From Hyphomicrobiaceae bacterium (GTDB taxonomy: Bacteria > Pseudomonadota > Alphaproteobacteria > Rhizobiales > Hyphomicrobiaceae), in the NCBI GenBank assembly GCA_020442165.1, contig JAGRKV010000019.1:1-64000 (forward strand): a DNA stretch of 64,000 bases, read 5' to 3'. Below the pieces are notes generated by a model that did not search any database, was not told the origin of the DNA, and saw only the letters and a program-made list of their open reading frames with translations. Position 1 is the stretch's first letter, and each line of letters opens with the position of its first letter. Of this stretch, positions 35,104-44,310 are shown in pieces. Both the position numbers and the translations under genes were made by a program.

Positions 35104-37893
35104 ATGAACGTCGTTATTGTTGAATCGCCTGCCAAGGCCAAAACCATCAACAAGTACCTGGGCAAGGGCTACAAGGTGATGGCCTCCTTCGGCCATGTGC
35201 GCGACTTGCCGTCCAAGGACGGCTCCGTCGAGCCCGACAACGATTTCCACATGCACTGGGATGTCGACTCCAAGTCCCAGAAGATCCTCAAGGAAATCAC
35301 CGATGCCGTGAAGCAGGCGGATAAGCTGATCCTGGCCACCGACCCTGATCGCGAGGGCGAGGCGATTTCCTGGCATATCCTCCAGGTGCTGGAGAAGAAG
35401 AAGGCGCTCGGCAAGGATACACCCGTCGAGCGCGTCGCCTTCAACGCCGTCACCAAGCAGGCGATCCAGGCAGCACTCGCCAAGCCGCGCCAGATCGACC
35501 AGCCGCTGGTGGAAGCCTATCTGGCACGCCGCGCCCTCGACTATCTGGTCGGCTTCACACTCTCCCCGGTGCTCTGGCGCAAGCTGCCCGGCGCCCGCTC
35601 CGCTGGCCGTGTCCAGTCCGTGGCGCTGCGCCTCATCTGCGATCGCGAACTGGAGATCGAGACCTTCAGGACTGAGGAGTACTGGACCATCGAAGTCCAG
35701 CTAGCCACGGCCAAGAAGGAGGAAATCAAGGCGCGGCTCGTGTCGATCGCGGGCCAATTGCTGAAGAAGCTCGACATCACCAACGAAGCGCGGGCGCTTG
35801 CCATCAAGGTGGCCATAAAAGGCGGCGACTACAAGGTCGCCTCGGTCGAGAAAAAGGCCGTCAAGCGCAACCCGTTCCCGCCGTTCACCACATCTACGTT
35901 GCAGCAGGAAGCCTCGCGAAAGCTCGGCCTTTCAGCCAAGCAGACGATGCAGTCCGCCCAGCGCCTTTATGAAGGCGTCGACATCGGCGGCGAAACGGTG
36001 GGTCTCATCACCTACATGCGAACCGACGGCGTCGAGATCGTGCCCGAAGCCGTTGCCGAGATCCGCCGCCAGATCGAGACACTCTATTCTAAGCGGTTCG
36101 TCGCGCCGTTCATCCGCGAGTACAAGACCAAGGCCAAGAACGCCCAGGAAGCCCACGAGGCGATCCGCCCGACCGACATTTCGCGCCATCCCAAGGACGT
36201 CAAAAAACACCTGAAGCCCGACGAAGCTGCACTCTATGAACTGATCTGGAAGCGCGCGCTCGCAAGCCAAATGGCATCCGCGGAACTGGAGCAGACCACC
36301 GCCGAAATCACGGTCCCGGGCAAGGACGGCAAGACCTACGGCGTGCGCGCGACCGGCTCCATCATGCAGTTTGAAGGCTTCATGAAGCTCTACCAGGAGA
36401 GCCGCGACGACGAAGAGGACGAGGAAAGCCGCCTGCTTCCCCCGCTCGCGTCAGGCGATCGCTTGACAGAGAAAGGCGTCGACGCCAGCCAGCACTTCAC
36501 CCAGCCGCCACCGCGCTTCACCGAGGCAAGCCTCGTCAAGCGCATGGAAGAGCTGGGCATCGGCCGACCCTCGACCTATGCGTCCACACTCGCCGTCTTG
36601 CGCGACCGCGAATACGTGACGCTCGATAAGAAGCGCCTTGTACCGCAGGACAAGGGCCGCCTGGTCATCGCCTTCCTGGAAAGCTTCTTCAAGCGCTACG
36701 TTGAGTACGATTTTACCGCCGACCTCGAAGAGCAGCTTGACCTCATCTCCGACCACAAGCTGGAATGGCGCGAGGTCCTGCGCGACTTCTGGAAGAACTT
36801 CACCGGCGCCATCGACGAGATCAAGGATCTGCGCGTCGGCGACGTGATGGAAGCCTTGAACGAGATGCTGGGCCCGCACATCTTCCCGGCACGCGAGGAT
36901 GGCTCCGACCCGCGCTCCTGCCCGCAGTGCGGCGTCGGCCGCCTGAGCCTCAAGCCAGGCCGCTTCGGCCCCTTCATCGGCTGCTCCAACTACAAGGAGG
37001 AGGATGGTGGCTGCAACTACCGTCGCGGCATCTCGCCGACCGCCGAGAACCCGCTCGATGGCAAGGAGCTGGGCTTTGATCCCGACACCGGCCTGCCCGT
37101 CACGGTGAAGACCGGACGCTTTGGCACGTACCTTCAGCTGGGCGAGCAGAAGGACTATGAGGACGGCGCGAAACCGCGCCGCTCGTCGATCCCCAAGGGC
37201 TTGGACGCAGCCACCATCGACCTCGAACACGCCTTGAAGCTGCTCAACCTTCCGCGCGAGATCGGCCAGCATCCCGATGGCGGCACAATCGTCGCTGGCC
37301 TCGGGCGCTTTGGCCCATTCGTTGTCCACGAGGGTACGGAAAACCAGAAGACCTACGTCAACCTGACCTCCATCGAGGATCTGTTCACGATCGGCATCAA
37401 TCGCGCCGTGACACTGATTGCCGAGAAGAAGGCAGGCGGCGGGTCTTCGCGCTTCCAGCGCGGCAAGCCATCGGTCTTGAAGGATCTAGGCGCACATCCC
37501 GATGGCGGCCCCGTGCAGGTGCTGTCGGGACGCTATGGGCCCTATGTCACCCATAATAAGGTCAACGCCACGGTGCCCAAGGACAAGGACCCGGCGGCAC
37601 TGACCATGGACGAGGCCATAGCTCTCCTCGAAGAGCGTATCGCCAAGGGCGGTGGCAAGAAGCCCGCGCGCAAGACGGCGGCAAAGAGCAAGACGGCTGC
37701 GAAGGACAAGGCAGCATCCTCCACCGCCAATGGCAAAGCCAAATCGAAGCCCAAAGCCAAGACTGCAGCCGCCAAGTCGGTACCCAAAGCGAGCACGAGC
37801 AAGAAGACACCGGCAAAAAAGGCGGCCGGGGGAAAGGCCGCCGGCAGCAAAGCGTCACGCAAGGCGACGGCCGATGACGATGCGCCCTTCTGA
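35104..37893 (+). CDS. topA: DNA topoisomerase I
   Basis: A 929-residue type IA topoisomerase that relaxes negative supercoils. ATG 35104 gives the normal MNVVIVESPAKAKTI start of the Toprim domain, which contains ILATDPDREGEAISWH. The catalytic Tyr304 lies in GLITYMRTDGV. One zinc ribbon (CPQCGVGRL...GCSNYKEEDGGC, about residues 606-640) and three further Topo C-terminal repeats (FGPFVVHEG, YGPYVTHNK types) follow. The tail from about residue 840 is an Ala/Lys/Thr-rich histone-H1-like extension, typical of rhizobial TopA. Confidence 0.96.
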   Translation: MNVVIVESPAKAKTINKYLGKGYKVMASFGHVRDLPSKDGSVEPDNDFHMHWDVDSKSQKILKEITDAVKQADKLILATDPDREGEAISWHILQVLEKKKALGKDTPVERVAFNAVTKQAIQAALAKPRQIDQPLVEAYLARRALDYLVGFTLSPVLWRKLPGARSAGRVQSVALRLICDRELEIETFRTEEYWTIEVQLATAKKEEIKARLVSIAGQLLKKLDITNEARALAIKVAIKGGDYKVASVEKKAVKRNPFPPFTTSTLQQEASRKLGLSAKQTMQSAQRLYEGVDIGGETVGLITYMRTDGVEIVPEAVAEIRRQIETLYSKRFVAPFIREYKTKAKNAQEAHEAIRPTDISRHPKDVKKHLKPDEAALYELIWKRALASQMASAELEQTTAEITVPGKDGKTYGVRATGSIMQFEGFMKLYQESRDDEEDEESRLLPPLASGDRLTEKGVDASQHFTQPPPRFTEASLVKRMEELGIGRPSTYASTLAVLRDREYVTLDKKRLVPQDKGRLVIAFLESFFKRYVEYDFTADLEEQLDLISDHKLEWREVLRDFWKNFTGAIDEIKDLRVGDVMEALNEMLGPHIFPAREDGSDPRSCPQCGVGRLSLKPGRFGPFIGCSNYKEEDGGCNYRRGISPTAENPLDGKELGFDPDTGLPVTVKTGRFGTYLQLGEQKDYEDGAKPRRSSIPKGLDAATIDLEHALKLLNLPREIGQHPDGGTIVAGLGRFGPFVVHEGTENQKTYVNLTSIEDLFTIGINRAVTLIAEKKAGGGSSRFQRGKPSVLKDLGAHPDGGPVQVLSGRYGPYVTHNKVNATVPKDKDPAALTMDEAIALLEERIAKGGGKKPARKTAAKSKTAAKDKAASSTANGKAKSKPKAKTAAAKSVPKASTSKKTPAKKAAGGKAAGSKASRKATADDDAPF

Positions 37894-37967
37894 CGGGCAG
37901 AATAAAGAAGCGCGGCCATCAAGCGCCGCGCCCCCCATCTGCCACCAGAAATGCGGCGGCACCTGAT

Positions 37968-40283
37968 ATGGCGCGCAAGTTCAAGACATCCAAACTTCCA
38001 AAGCCCGGCAAGCGCGAGAGATACGCACCCCAGGACGGCGGCCTGCCGACGCGCGAGCAGATCCTTGACTACGTACAGACCGCGCAGGGCAAGGTGGGCA
38101 AGCGGGAAATTGCCCGCGCTTTCTCCATCAAGGGTGGGGACCGCATCGCGCTGAAGCAGCTCCTCGCCGAAATGACCGACGAGGGCCTACTCACCGGCGG
38201 CAAGAAGGAATTGAAGAAGCGTGGCGGCCTTCCGCCCGTCGCCGTGCTCGAAGTGAAGGGCCGCGACGCGGACGGCGACCTCATCGCCGAACCGCTCGTG
38301 TGGGACGAAGCCGAAGGCGCACGGCCGTCAGTTTTGCTGCTGACAGCACACCACCCCGACCGCGCCCACGAAGCCGAAATAGGCATCGGCGATCGCGTCC
38401 TGGCGCGCATCACCGAGCTGGAAGGTCACGATGTGGAGGGCTTCCGCTTCGAAGCCGAGCCAATCCGCCGCCTCCCGCGCGACCAGCGCCGCCTCGTTGG
38501 CATCTTCCGCTCGGCACGCCGTGGCGGTGGCACCATCGAGCCCATCGATCGCAAGGCGCTCAAATCCTGGCCGATACAATCCCAGGATCAGGGCGACGCG
38601 AAGGATGGCGATCTAGTCCGTTTCGAACTCGCCAAGCGGGGCCGCTTCGCAACGCCCCAGGCGCGCGTCGTCGAGGTGCTGGGCAATCCCAACGATCAGC
38701 GCCAGACGAGCCTCATTGCCATCCACGCCCATGGTCTGCCCGACGACTTCCCCGAGAGCGTGATCGCGGAAACGGTTGACCTGCCGCCGCCGGCCATGAA
38801 AGGCCGCGAGGATCTGCGTCATATCCCGCTGCTGACCATCGACCCCGCCGATGCCCGCGACCACGACGATGCCGTGCATGCGTCGCCCGACCTCGACGAG
38901 AAGAATCCCGGCGGCCATGTCGTATTGGTCGCCATTGCCGACGTCGCTCATTACGTGCAGCCGGGCTCGCGGCTCGATCGGGAAGCGCGCCTCAGAGGCA
39001 ACTCGGTCTATTTCCCCGACCGTGTGGTGCCGATGCTGCCAGAGAAGATCTCCAACGATCTGTGCTCGCTGCGCGAACGCGAAGACCGCCCCTGTCTCGT
39101 CGCACGCTTGGTCTTCGACAAAGACGGCGTAAAACGCAGCCACACCTTTCATCGCGCCATGATGCGCTCGGCCGCCAAGCTGTCCTATCAGGAGGCTCAG
39201 GCCGCCTTCGACGGTAGCCCGGGCGAGAAAGCCGCGACCCTCATGGACGTCGCGCTGAAACCGCTGTGGGCCGCGTATCAGGCGCTGGCGGCAGCACGCG
39301 ACAACCGTGGTCCGCTCGACCTCGACTTGCCGGAAAAGAAGATCAAGCTCGACGCGGAAGGCCGTGTTGCCGGTGTCGTCATCCCCGAGCGCCTCGACGC
39401 CCATCGCCTGATCGAGGAGTTCATGATCCAGGCAAACGTCGCCGCCGCCGAAGCGCTGGAGGCGAAGAAGAAACCCGTCGTCTATCGCGTCCACGCCGAG
39501 CCGTCGAAAGAGAAGCTGAAATCCCTGCGCGAGTTTCTCGAAACCCTCGATCTGAAGCTTCCGCCCCAGGGCCAGTTGAAGCCCGCCGCCTTCAACCGCA
39601 TCCTGACCCAGGCAAAATCACTGCCGGTACCCGAACTCGTCAACGAGGTGGTGTTGCGCTCCCAGGCGCAGGCCGAATACGCGATCGAGAACTACGGCCA
39701 CTTCGGCCTCAACCTTTCGCGCTATGCTCATTTCACGTCGCCCATCCGCCGCTACGCCGATCTCCTAGTGCATCGCGCGCTGATCTCAGGACTTGGCCTC
39801 GGCGACGGCGGACTGGCCGAGAGTGACACCGCACGTCTATCCGAAACAGCGCGCCTCATTTCCGAAGCCGAGCGCCGCGCCATGGCCGCCGAACGCGAAA
39901 CCGTCGACCGGCTCATCGCCGCCCACTTGGCCGACCGCATCGGTGCAACCTTCAACGGCCGCATCGCCGGCGTGACACGCTCTGGCCTCTTTGTCCGCCT
40001 TGCCGAAACTGGTGCGGACGGCTTCGTGCCGATCTCAAGCCTGGAGAATGATTTCTATCACCATATCGAAGAGGCCCACGCGCTCATTGGCGCCCGCTCC
40101 AATGCAGGCTACCGCCTGGGTGACACTGTCGAGGTGAGACTCATAGAGGCCATCCCGTCAGCCGGTGCGCTGCGCTTCGAGATGATGACGCCACCCGCAA
40201 AAAGCACGCTGGGTCCCATCAAAGGCGGCAAGCGGCTCAACCAGCGGCGCGGCCGCCCACCGCCACGCGGACGGCGGCGATGA
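37968..40283 (+). CDS. rnr: Ribonuclease R
   Basis: A 771-residue 3'-5' exoribonuclease degrading structured RNA. ATG 37968 starts a basic leader, then an N-terminal HTH/cold-shock part. The RNB catalytic domain holds LLTIDPADARDHDDAVHA (metal-binding aspartates) and later GLNLSRYAHFTSPIRRYADL. The C-terminal S1 domain (about 660-745, GRIAGVTRSGLFVRLAETGADGF split around 665-690) and a basic end (RRGRPPPRGRRR) bind RNA. It is 74 bp after topA in the same direction. Confidence 0.95.
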   Translation: MARKFKTSKLPKPGKRERYAPQDGGLPTREQILDYVQTAQGKVGKREIARAFSIKGGDRIALKQLLAEMTDEGLLTGGKKELKKRGGLPPVAVLEVKGRDADGDLIAEPLVWDEAEGARPSVLLLTAHHPDRAHEAEIGIGDRVLARITELEGHDVEGFRFEAEPIRRLPRDQRRLVGIFRSARRGGGTIEPIDRKALKSWPIQSQDQGDAKDGDLVRFELAKRGRFATPQARVVEVLGNPNDQRQTSLIAIHAHGLPDDFPESVIAETVDLPPPAMKGREDLRHIPLLTIDPADARDHDDAVHASPDLDEKNPGGHVVLVAIADVAHYVQPGSRLDREARLRGNSVYFPDRVVPMLPEKISNDLCSLREREDRPCLVARLVFDKDGVKRSHTFHRAMMRSAAKLSYQEAQAAFDGSPGEKAATLMDVALKPLWAAYQALAAARDNRGPLDLDLPEKKIKLDAEGRVAGVVIPERLDAHRLIEEFMIQANVAAAEALEAKKKPVVYRVHAEPSKEKLKSLREFLETLDLKLPPQGQLKPAAFNRILTQAKSLPVPELVNEVVLRSQAQAEYAIENYGHFGLNLSRYAHFTSPIRRYADLLVHRALISGLGLGDGGLAESDTARLSETARLISEAERRAMAAERETVDRLIAAHLADRIGATFNGRIAGVTRSGLFVRLAETGADGFVPISSLENDFYHHIEEAHALIGARSNAGYRLGDTVEVRLIEAIPSAGALRFEMMTPPAKSTLGPIKGGKRLNQRRGRPPPRGRRR

Positions 40284-40332
40284 AAGTGGGAAGTGTCCCA
40301 CACCTTGTGACGCGCCACATAAGCGCGGCAAC

Positions 40333-40899
40333 TCATTTCTGCTTCTTGACGAGAAAGTGCGCAGCCTCCGCGGCGGCCTCCGCATACTCAGGATCGCGAT
40401 GGATCAGCATCGTTGCAAACACGCCCTCCATCAGGAGCACGACGCTGCGGGCAAGAGTTTCAGGTTCAGCAAGTCGCGCCTCCGCGTATCGCAGCGCCAA
40501 CCACGCCTCGAACTTCTTCTTGTGAGCAGCCCCGATCTTGCGCGCAGGGTGACCAGGCATGTTGGCAAGTTCAGCCGCCGTTCGCAAAAACCCGCAGCCT
40601 TTCCATTTCGGGTGCCGGGCGTTCCGCCCCAAATGGCGAAAAATCTCGGCGGTCTTGTCAGCAGCGCCACCCTTCGCCTCGTCATACCATTTTTCAAACA
40701 GCGCCAGATTGGGCTGATCGCGTGACATCAGGTAGCCAGCGATCAGGTCGTCCTTGCTCGCGAAGTGATAGTAGAGCGTCTTCTTCGTGACGCCCGCCTT
40801 CTCGGCGATCGTGTCGAGGCTGACGGCGCGTATGCCCTCGGCGTAGAAAAGCCGGTTAGCGGCATCGAGAATGCGGTCCCTGGTCGTGCGCTTGGTCAT
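40333..40899 (-). CDS. TetR/AcrR-family transcriptional regulator
   Basis: A 188-residue repressor from ATG 40899. The N-terminal HTH (about 8-54) reads ILDAANRLFYAEGIRAVSLD, then AEKAGVTKKTLYYHFASKDD. The rest is the helical ligand-binding domain, with the family feature GCGFLRTAAELANMPGHP. A palindrome five bases before its start codon, shared with the divergent enoyl-CoA hydratase gene, indicates autoregulation and control of that gene. Confidence 0.9.
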   Translation of the reverse strand: MTKRTTRDRILDAANRLFYAEGIRAVSLDTIAEKAGVTKKTLYYHFASKDDLIAGYLMSRDQPNLALFEKWYDEAKGGAADKTAEIFRHLGRNARHPKWKGCGFLRTAAELANMPGHPARKIGAAHKKKFEAWLALRYAEARLAEPETLARSVVLLMEGVFATMLIHRDPEYAEAAAEAAHFLVKKQK

Positions 40900-40903
40900 G
40901 TAT

Positions 40904-40917
40904 ACTCACCAGTGAGT
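40904..40917. promoter_or_regulatory. TetR operator palindrome
   Basis: ACTCAC-CA-GTGAGT, a perfect 6+6 inverted repeat around CA, lies 5 bp before the tetR start and 64 bp before the enoyl-CoA hydratase start. The spacing and half-sites (TATACTCACCAGTGAGT) are typical of operators of AcrR/TetR proteins of this subgroup. Function is inferred from symmetry and position. Confidence 0.75.
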
Positions 40918-40980
40918 TTCATAGAAGCATTGGCGGCTCTATCCTCCGTGTCAAGGTTGCTGATCTGAACGGAGGCGCAG

Positions 40981-41769
40981 ATGGACACGGTGCTGATGGA
41001 GCAGAAGGGGCGCATAGCGCTGCTGACACTCAATCGTCCCGAGAAGCTCAATGCACTGAGCTTTGAAATGAACGACCGCCTGCTGGCCGTACTCGATGTG
41101 CTTGAAGATGATCCGGCGATAGGAGCAATCGTCATGACGGGTGCGGGCGACCGTGCCTTTTCCGCCGGCGCCGACATCCATGAGTTTTCGCTGAGCGTGA
41201 AGCGGGGCATCGACGAGGCGACCAAGGCATTCGCCCGGCGCGGCCAGGCCATGACACGACGGTTCGAAACCTTCCCCAAGCCGATCGTTGCAGCCGTCAA
41301 CGGCATCGCGTTCGGCGGCGGTTGCGAAATCACAGAAGCGGTCCACCTCGCAGTCGCCTCTGACAGGGCAATCTTCGCCAAGCCAGAGATCAATATCGGC
41401 ATTCCGCCCACTTTCGGCGGCACCCAGCGCCTGCCACGCCTCGCAGGTAGGAAGCGCGCCTTGGAACTGCTTCTCACCGGCGACACGTTTGGACCGCAGC
41501 GGGCCTACGAATTGGGATTGGTCAACAAGGTGGTTGCCCACGAGCAGCTCCTGCAAGAGAGCTTCGCGCTCGCTGAGCGCATCTTGAGGCATTCACCTCT
41601 GGCCGCCGCAAGGATAATCACGGCAGTCACGCGCGGCCTCAACGTCGCGATCGATGAAGGTTTGGCAATAGAAGAAGAACAGTTCGCGCGGATGGCATCG
41701 AGCAACGATGTCCGCGAGGGGCTGGATGCCTGGATCGAACGGCGGCAACCCTCGTACAGCGGAACATGA
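40981..41769 (+). CDS. Enoyl-CoA hydratase/isomerase (crotonase) family protein
   Basis: A 262-residue crotonase. ATG 40981 with GGAGG just upstream. The oxyanion-hole segments are DRAFSAGADIHEF (about 56-68) and the conserved FGGGCEITEAVHLAVA (about 108-123), followed by KPEINIGIPPTFGGTQRLPRL with the catalytic-type Glu region. It likely hydrates or isomerises an enoyl-CoA in fatty-acid or aromatic degradation; the substrate is unknown. Expression is probably repressed by the divergent TetR protein. Confidence 0.93.
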   Translation: MDTVLMEQKGRIALLTLNRPEKLNALSFEMNDRLLAVLDVLEDDPAIGAIVMTGAGDRAFSAGADIHEFSLSVKRGIDEATKAFARRGQAMTRRFETFPKPIVAAVNGIAFGGGCEITEAVHLAVASDRAIFAKPEINIGIPPTFGGTQRLPRLAGRKRALELLLTGDTFGPQRAYELGLVNKVVAHEQLLQESFALAERILRHSPLAAARIITAVTRGLNVAIDEGLAIEEEQFARMASSNDVREGLDAWIERRQPSYSGT

Positions 41770-41904
41770 TTGCCAACGGCTGGGCGGTCATCGCACCGCC
41801 CTTAACGCCATTCTTCAGACCATCACAACCGCCGCACTGCCAAAAATCCCGACTGCCCCGCGTCGATTTTGACGCTTGACCTCGGTCAGCCGAAGCGCGA
41901 CCAA

Positions 41905-41952
41905 GAGCATGTTCAGCTGAAGTGTACAGCGGTTCAGCGATAGAACAGGCTC
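41905..41952. repeat. Dispersed hairpin repeat, copy C1
   Basis: GAGCATGTTC and GAACAGGCTC (41943-41952) pair around CAGCTGAAGTG...GGTTCAGCG, the core of the dispersed repeat. Only the first hairpin is present. It lies 14 bases before copy C2. Confidence 0.75.
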
Positions 41953-41965
41953 AATCGCAAGGAGT

Positions 41966-42048
41966 GCATGCTTAGCTGAAGTGTTGAACGGTTCAGCGTG
42001 AAAAGCATGCCCAAAGCAACATGAGGAGATCGAGCGCGAATGCGCTCG
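41966..42048. repeat. Dispersed two-hairpin repeat, copy C2
   Basis: The first hairpin pairs GCATGCTT (41966-41973) with AAGCATGC (42003-42010) around GCTGAA/TTCAGC. The second is shortened: CGAGCGC (42031-42037), GAAT, GCGCTCG (42042-42048). The second stem ends eight bases before the ATG of the DUF983 gene and may enclose or mask its ribosome site AGGAG (42024-42028). Confidence 0.8.
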
Positions 42049-42055
42049 CATCGGC

Positions 42056-42499
42056 ATGATCGAAGAACAGACCCACCCCGCCATTACCCCGCCGCCCCGC
42101 GACCTTCAGCGCGCCGCTCTGCGTGGCGCCAGGCAGAAGTGCCCGGCTTGCGGTGAGGGTCAGATCTACCGCGCTTATCTGAAGGTAAATGACACCTGCC
42201 CGAAGTGCGGCGAGGAATTGCATCATCACCGCGCCGACGACGCACCACCTTATTTTACCATGCTCATCACCGGCCACATCGTTGTCGGACTGATGCTTAC
42301 AATCGCCATGACCTACGATTGGCCGAACTGGCTGCATGGCATCGTTTGGCCAGCGATGGTGCTCGTCCTGAGCCTTTGGCTGCTGCCGCGAATCAAAGGC
42401 GCGCTGGTCGGCATCCAATGGGCGCTGCGCATGCATGGCTTCTCGGGCGAACCCGATGAAATCGAGATCGCGCCAGAGGCGCAGCTGCCGCGAGGCTGA
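42056..42499 (+). CDS. DUF983 zinc-ribbon membrane protein
   Basis: A 147-residue protein from ATG 42056. A zinc ribbon of two CxxC knuckles (KCPACGEG and TCPKCGEE, about residues 29-52) precedes two membrane helices (about 70-88 and 95-110). DUF983 proteins occur near cytochrome oxidase assembly or NUDIX genes in alphaproteobacteria; the function is unsettled. Its stop is four bases before the NUDIX start, so both form an operon. Confidence 0.9.
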   Translation: MIEEQTHPAITPPPRDLQRAALRGARQKCPACGEGQIYRAYLKVNDTCPKCGEELHHHRADDAPPYFTMLITGHIVVGLMLTIAMTYDWPNWLHGIVWPAMVLVLSLWLLPRIKGALVGIQWALRMHGFSGEPDEIEIAPEAQLPRG

Positions 42500-42503
42500 A
42501 GCC

Positions 42504-43283
42504 ATGCCGTCGCGGACTGACGACAGTCCACCGCCTGAACCGGGCACGGGCAAGCCGGTTTCCGGAGAGGTTCCCGAGCCCAGCCCTTCAGGTCGCACCC
42601 TCACGCCGCGCGACGCCGCCACGCTGGTCCTCGTCGACCGGGCGGGACCAGAGCCGCGCGTCCTGATGGGCCGCCGCCGGTCAAGCCAGGTTTTCCTGCC
42701 CAACAAATTCGTGTTTCCCGGCGGTCGCGTCGATCGCGCGGACCGCACGATGGCCAGCACCGACGACCTGCCAGAAGCACAGATTGCCCGCCTCCTGTTC
42801 GACATGAAAGGCACCCCCAGTCCGAACCGCGCCCGGGCAATGGCCCTGGCCGCAATCCGCGAAACCTTCGAGGAGACAGGTGTCCTAATCGGCACCCGGC
42901 CACCACCGGGCCGCGGCAAGCCCGCCAGCGCGCCCACAAACGCCACCTGGCGGCAATTCTTAGGCCATGGGGTGGTGCCCAGTCTGTCTGGCCTGTCGCT
43001 GCTTGCACGGGCCATCACGCCACCCGCCCGCCCGCGGCGCTACGACACTCGATTTTTTCTTGCCGACGCCTCCGCCATCGCAGGCAAAGTCAACGCCTGC
43101 GATGAAGAATTGAACGAAATCGGCTGGTTCACACTCTCCGAAATGCGCGCCCTCGATCTACCCAACATCACCCGCGCCATCGTCGAGGATCTAGCCAGCC
43201 ACCTCGGCAATCCGGGCCGCCACGCCCCGGTGCCCTATTACCGTTTCCAGCGCGGGACCTTCCGCCGCGATCTGATTACCTGA
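42504..43283 (+). CDS. NUDIX hydrolase, NUDT19-like insertion type
   Basis: A 259-residue protein from ATG 42504. The first 35 residues are Pro-rich. The NUDIX fold begins LTPRDAATLVLVDRAG, with FVFPGGRVDRADR. The REUXEEXGU part of the box is intact (AIRETFEETGV), but the GX5E part is replaced by a 35-residue insertion, as in the CoA-diphosphatase NUDT8/NUDT19-like branch. It likely hydrolyses CoA or nucleotide diphosphates; the substrate is inferred from this architecture only. Confidence 0.85.
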   Translation: MPSRTDDSPPPEPGTGKPVSGEVPEPSPSGRTLTPRDAATLVLVDRAGPEPRVLMGRRRSSQVFLPNKFVFPGGRVDRADRTMASTDDLPEAQIARLLFDMKGTPSPNRARAMALAAIRETFEETGVLIGTRPPPGRGKPASAPTNATWRQFLGHGVVPSLSGLSLLARAITPPARPRRYDTRFFLADASAIAGKVNACDEELNEIGWFTLSEMRALDLPNITRAIVEDLASHLGNPGRHAPVPYYRFQRGTFRRDLIT

Positions 43284-43290
43284 CCGTCCC

Positions 43291-43318
43291 TTGACAGGAC
43301 CGGCCGCCGGAGTATTTT
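43291..43318 (+). promoter_or_regulatory. Sigma-70 type promoter of rpmG
   Basis: TTGACA (43291-43296), a 16-base spacer, then TATTTT (43313-43318), 38 bases before the rpmG start. The -35 is a perfect consensus match. Separate expression of rpmG from the upstream NUDIX gene is therefore likely. Confidence 0.65.
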
Positions 43319-43356
43319 GCGGCCAAATTCAAATTCGCGAGCGATAGAAGGCAATC

Positions 43357-43524
43357 ATGGCCAAGCCCGTAGTCCAGAAAATCAAGCTGTTGTCGAGCGC
43401 CGGTACCGGCTTCTTCTATGTCACCAAAAAGAACCCGCGCAACACGACGGAAAAGCTTGTCATGAAGAAGTATGACCCCGTCGTGCGCAAGCACGTCGAG
43501 TTCAAGGAAACGAAGATCAAGTAA
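43357..43524 (+). CDS. rpmG: 50S ribosomal protein L33
   Basis: ATG 43357, 55 codons, with AGAAGG upstream. The peptide shows all L33 landmarks: [20 protein letters not shown], then [15 protein letters not shown] and the EFKETKIK end. It lacks the CxxC zinc pairs, so it is the C-minus, zinc-independent form. The length and start are exactly those of the family. Confidence 0.97.
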   Translation: MAKPVVQKIKLLSSAGTGFFYVTKKNPRNTTEKLVMKKYDPVVRKHVEFKETKIK

Positions 43525-44310
43525 AGCTATCAATCAATAGCATGACAGCGAGTGGGGCGGATCGTTGCCTGCCTCTCGCGAAATCGGAACGAACAAGCTT
43601 GCGTCGCTGGATTTCTTGTGGCGCGCATGTCTCGGATGCACACCTGATTGTTGCAAGGCGCAATACTTCCGATTGCGTCGATGCGAAGCTGTTGCTGGGA
43701 AGGAATGGGGTGCGGCCAGAAACTGCAACTCGCCTCGGCAGCGGGGTATGAATCCGAGAAAGCTACAGTTCCTGGCCTTTCCCAGCGGACAGTCAAAGAG
43801 GGCGTTGACTCCCCACAGGGTTCGTAATTGGCGCGGAGCGCAGCTTTGTTGAGGAGGCTACTCCAGCTGCTGCCGAACCAATCACGACATTCCCGCTAGA
43901 CCAGGAGATGCGGCGAACCCGGTTGTGCGGGAACCAAGTTAAACCCGTTTTTCCACTGTGATTGTGTTACCAGTGTGAAAAACGGATCGAACCCGTTTAC
44001 GAAGTTTACGACGTTCGTTCGTGCGCAAATTGGCAGATCGGCCCGCATTGCGCAAGTTGTCGTTGAAATTACGAGGCCATACGTAGGCGCATTTTCGGGC
44101 CAAGTTTAACGTGACCAAGAACTATATGAAATAGCAAGAAAAACGAGCCGCCCTGCTGCCGACTCATCAGTGCACGCCAACTGAATTGCCCAACCGTTTA
44201 TGGCTGTCGCCACCCCGGCAAATGACCGTTGAGGCAGGTGGAATACCGCGCAATTCGCGCTGAACTGATATAATTCTGTAAAACGAATATCAGACGTGTG
44301 CTTTGGCCAC
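43525..44310. other. Long non-coding stretch with an AT-rich hairpin
   Basis: These 786 bases lie between the convergent ends of rpmG and pleD. No frame resembles a known protein; the longest, about 90 codons on either strand near 43530-43850, look like noise. A notable structure is at about 43948-43986, where CGTTTTTCCACTG and CAGTGTGAAAAACG pair around TGATTGTGTTAC, flanked by two copies of AACCCGTTT. It may be a degraded gene, an RNA or a chromosome-structure site. Confidence 0.45.

Noticed and set aside
36451..37329. A 292-codon minus-strand frame in topA
   Set aside because: Antisense shadow of the zinc-ribbon and C-terminal repeat region of topA.
43530..43852. Several 60-95 codon frames on both strands
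   Set aside because: None has a ribosome site or recognisable domain; they overlap one another and look random.
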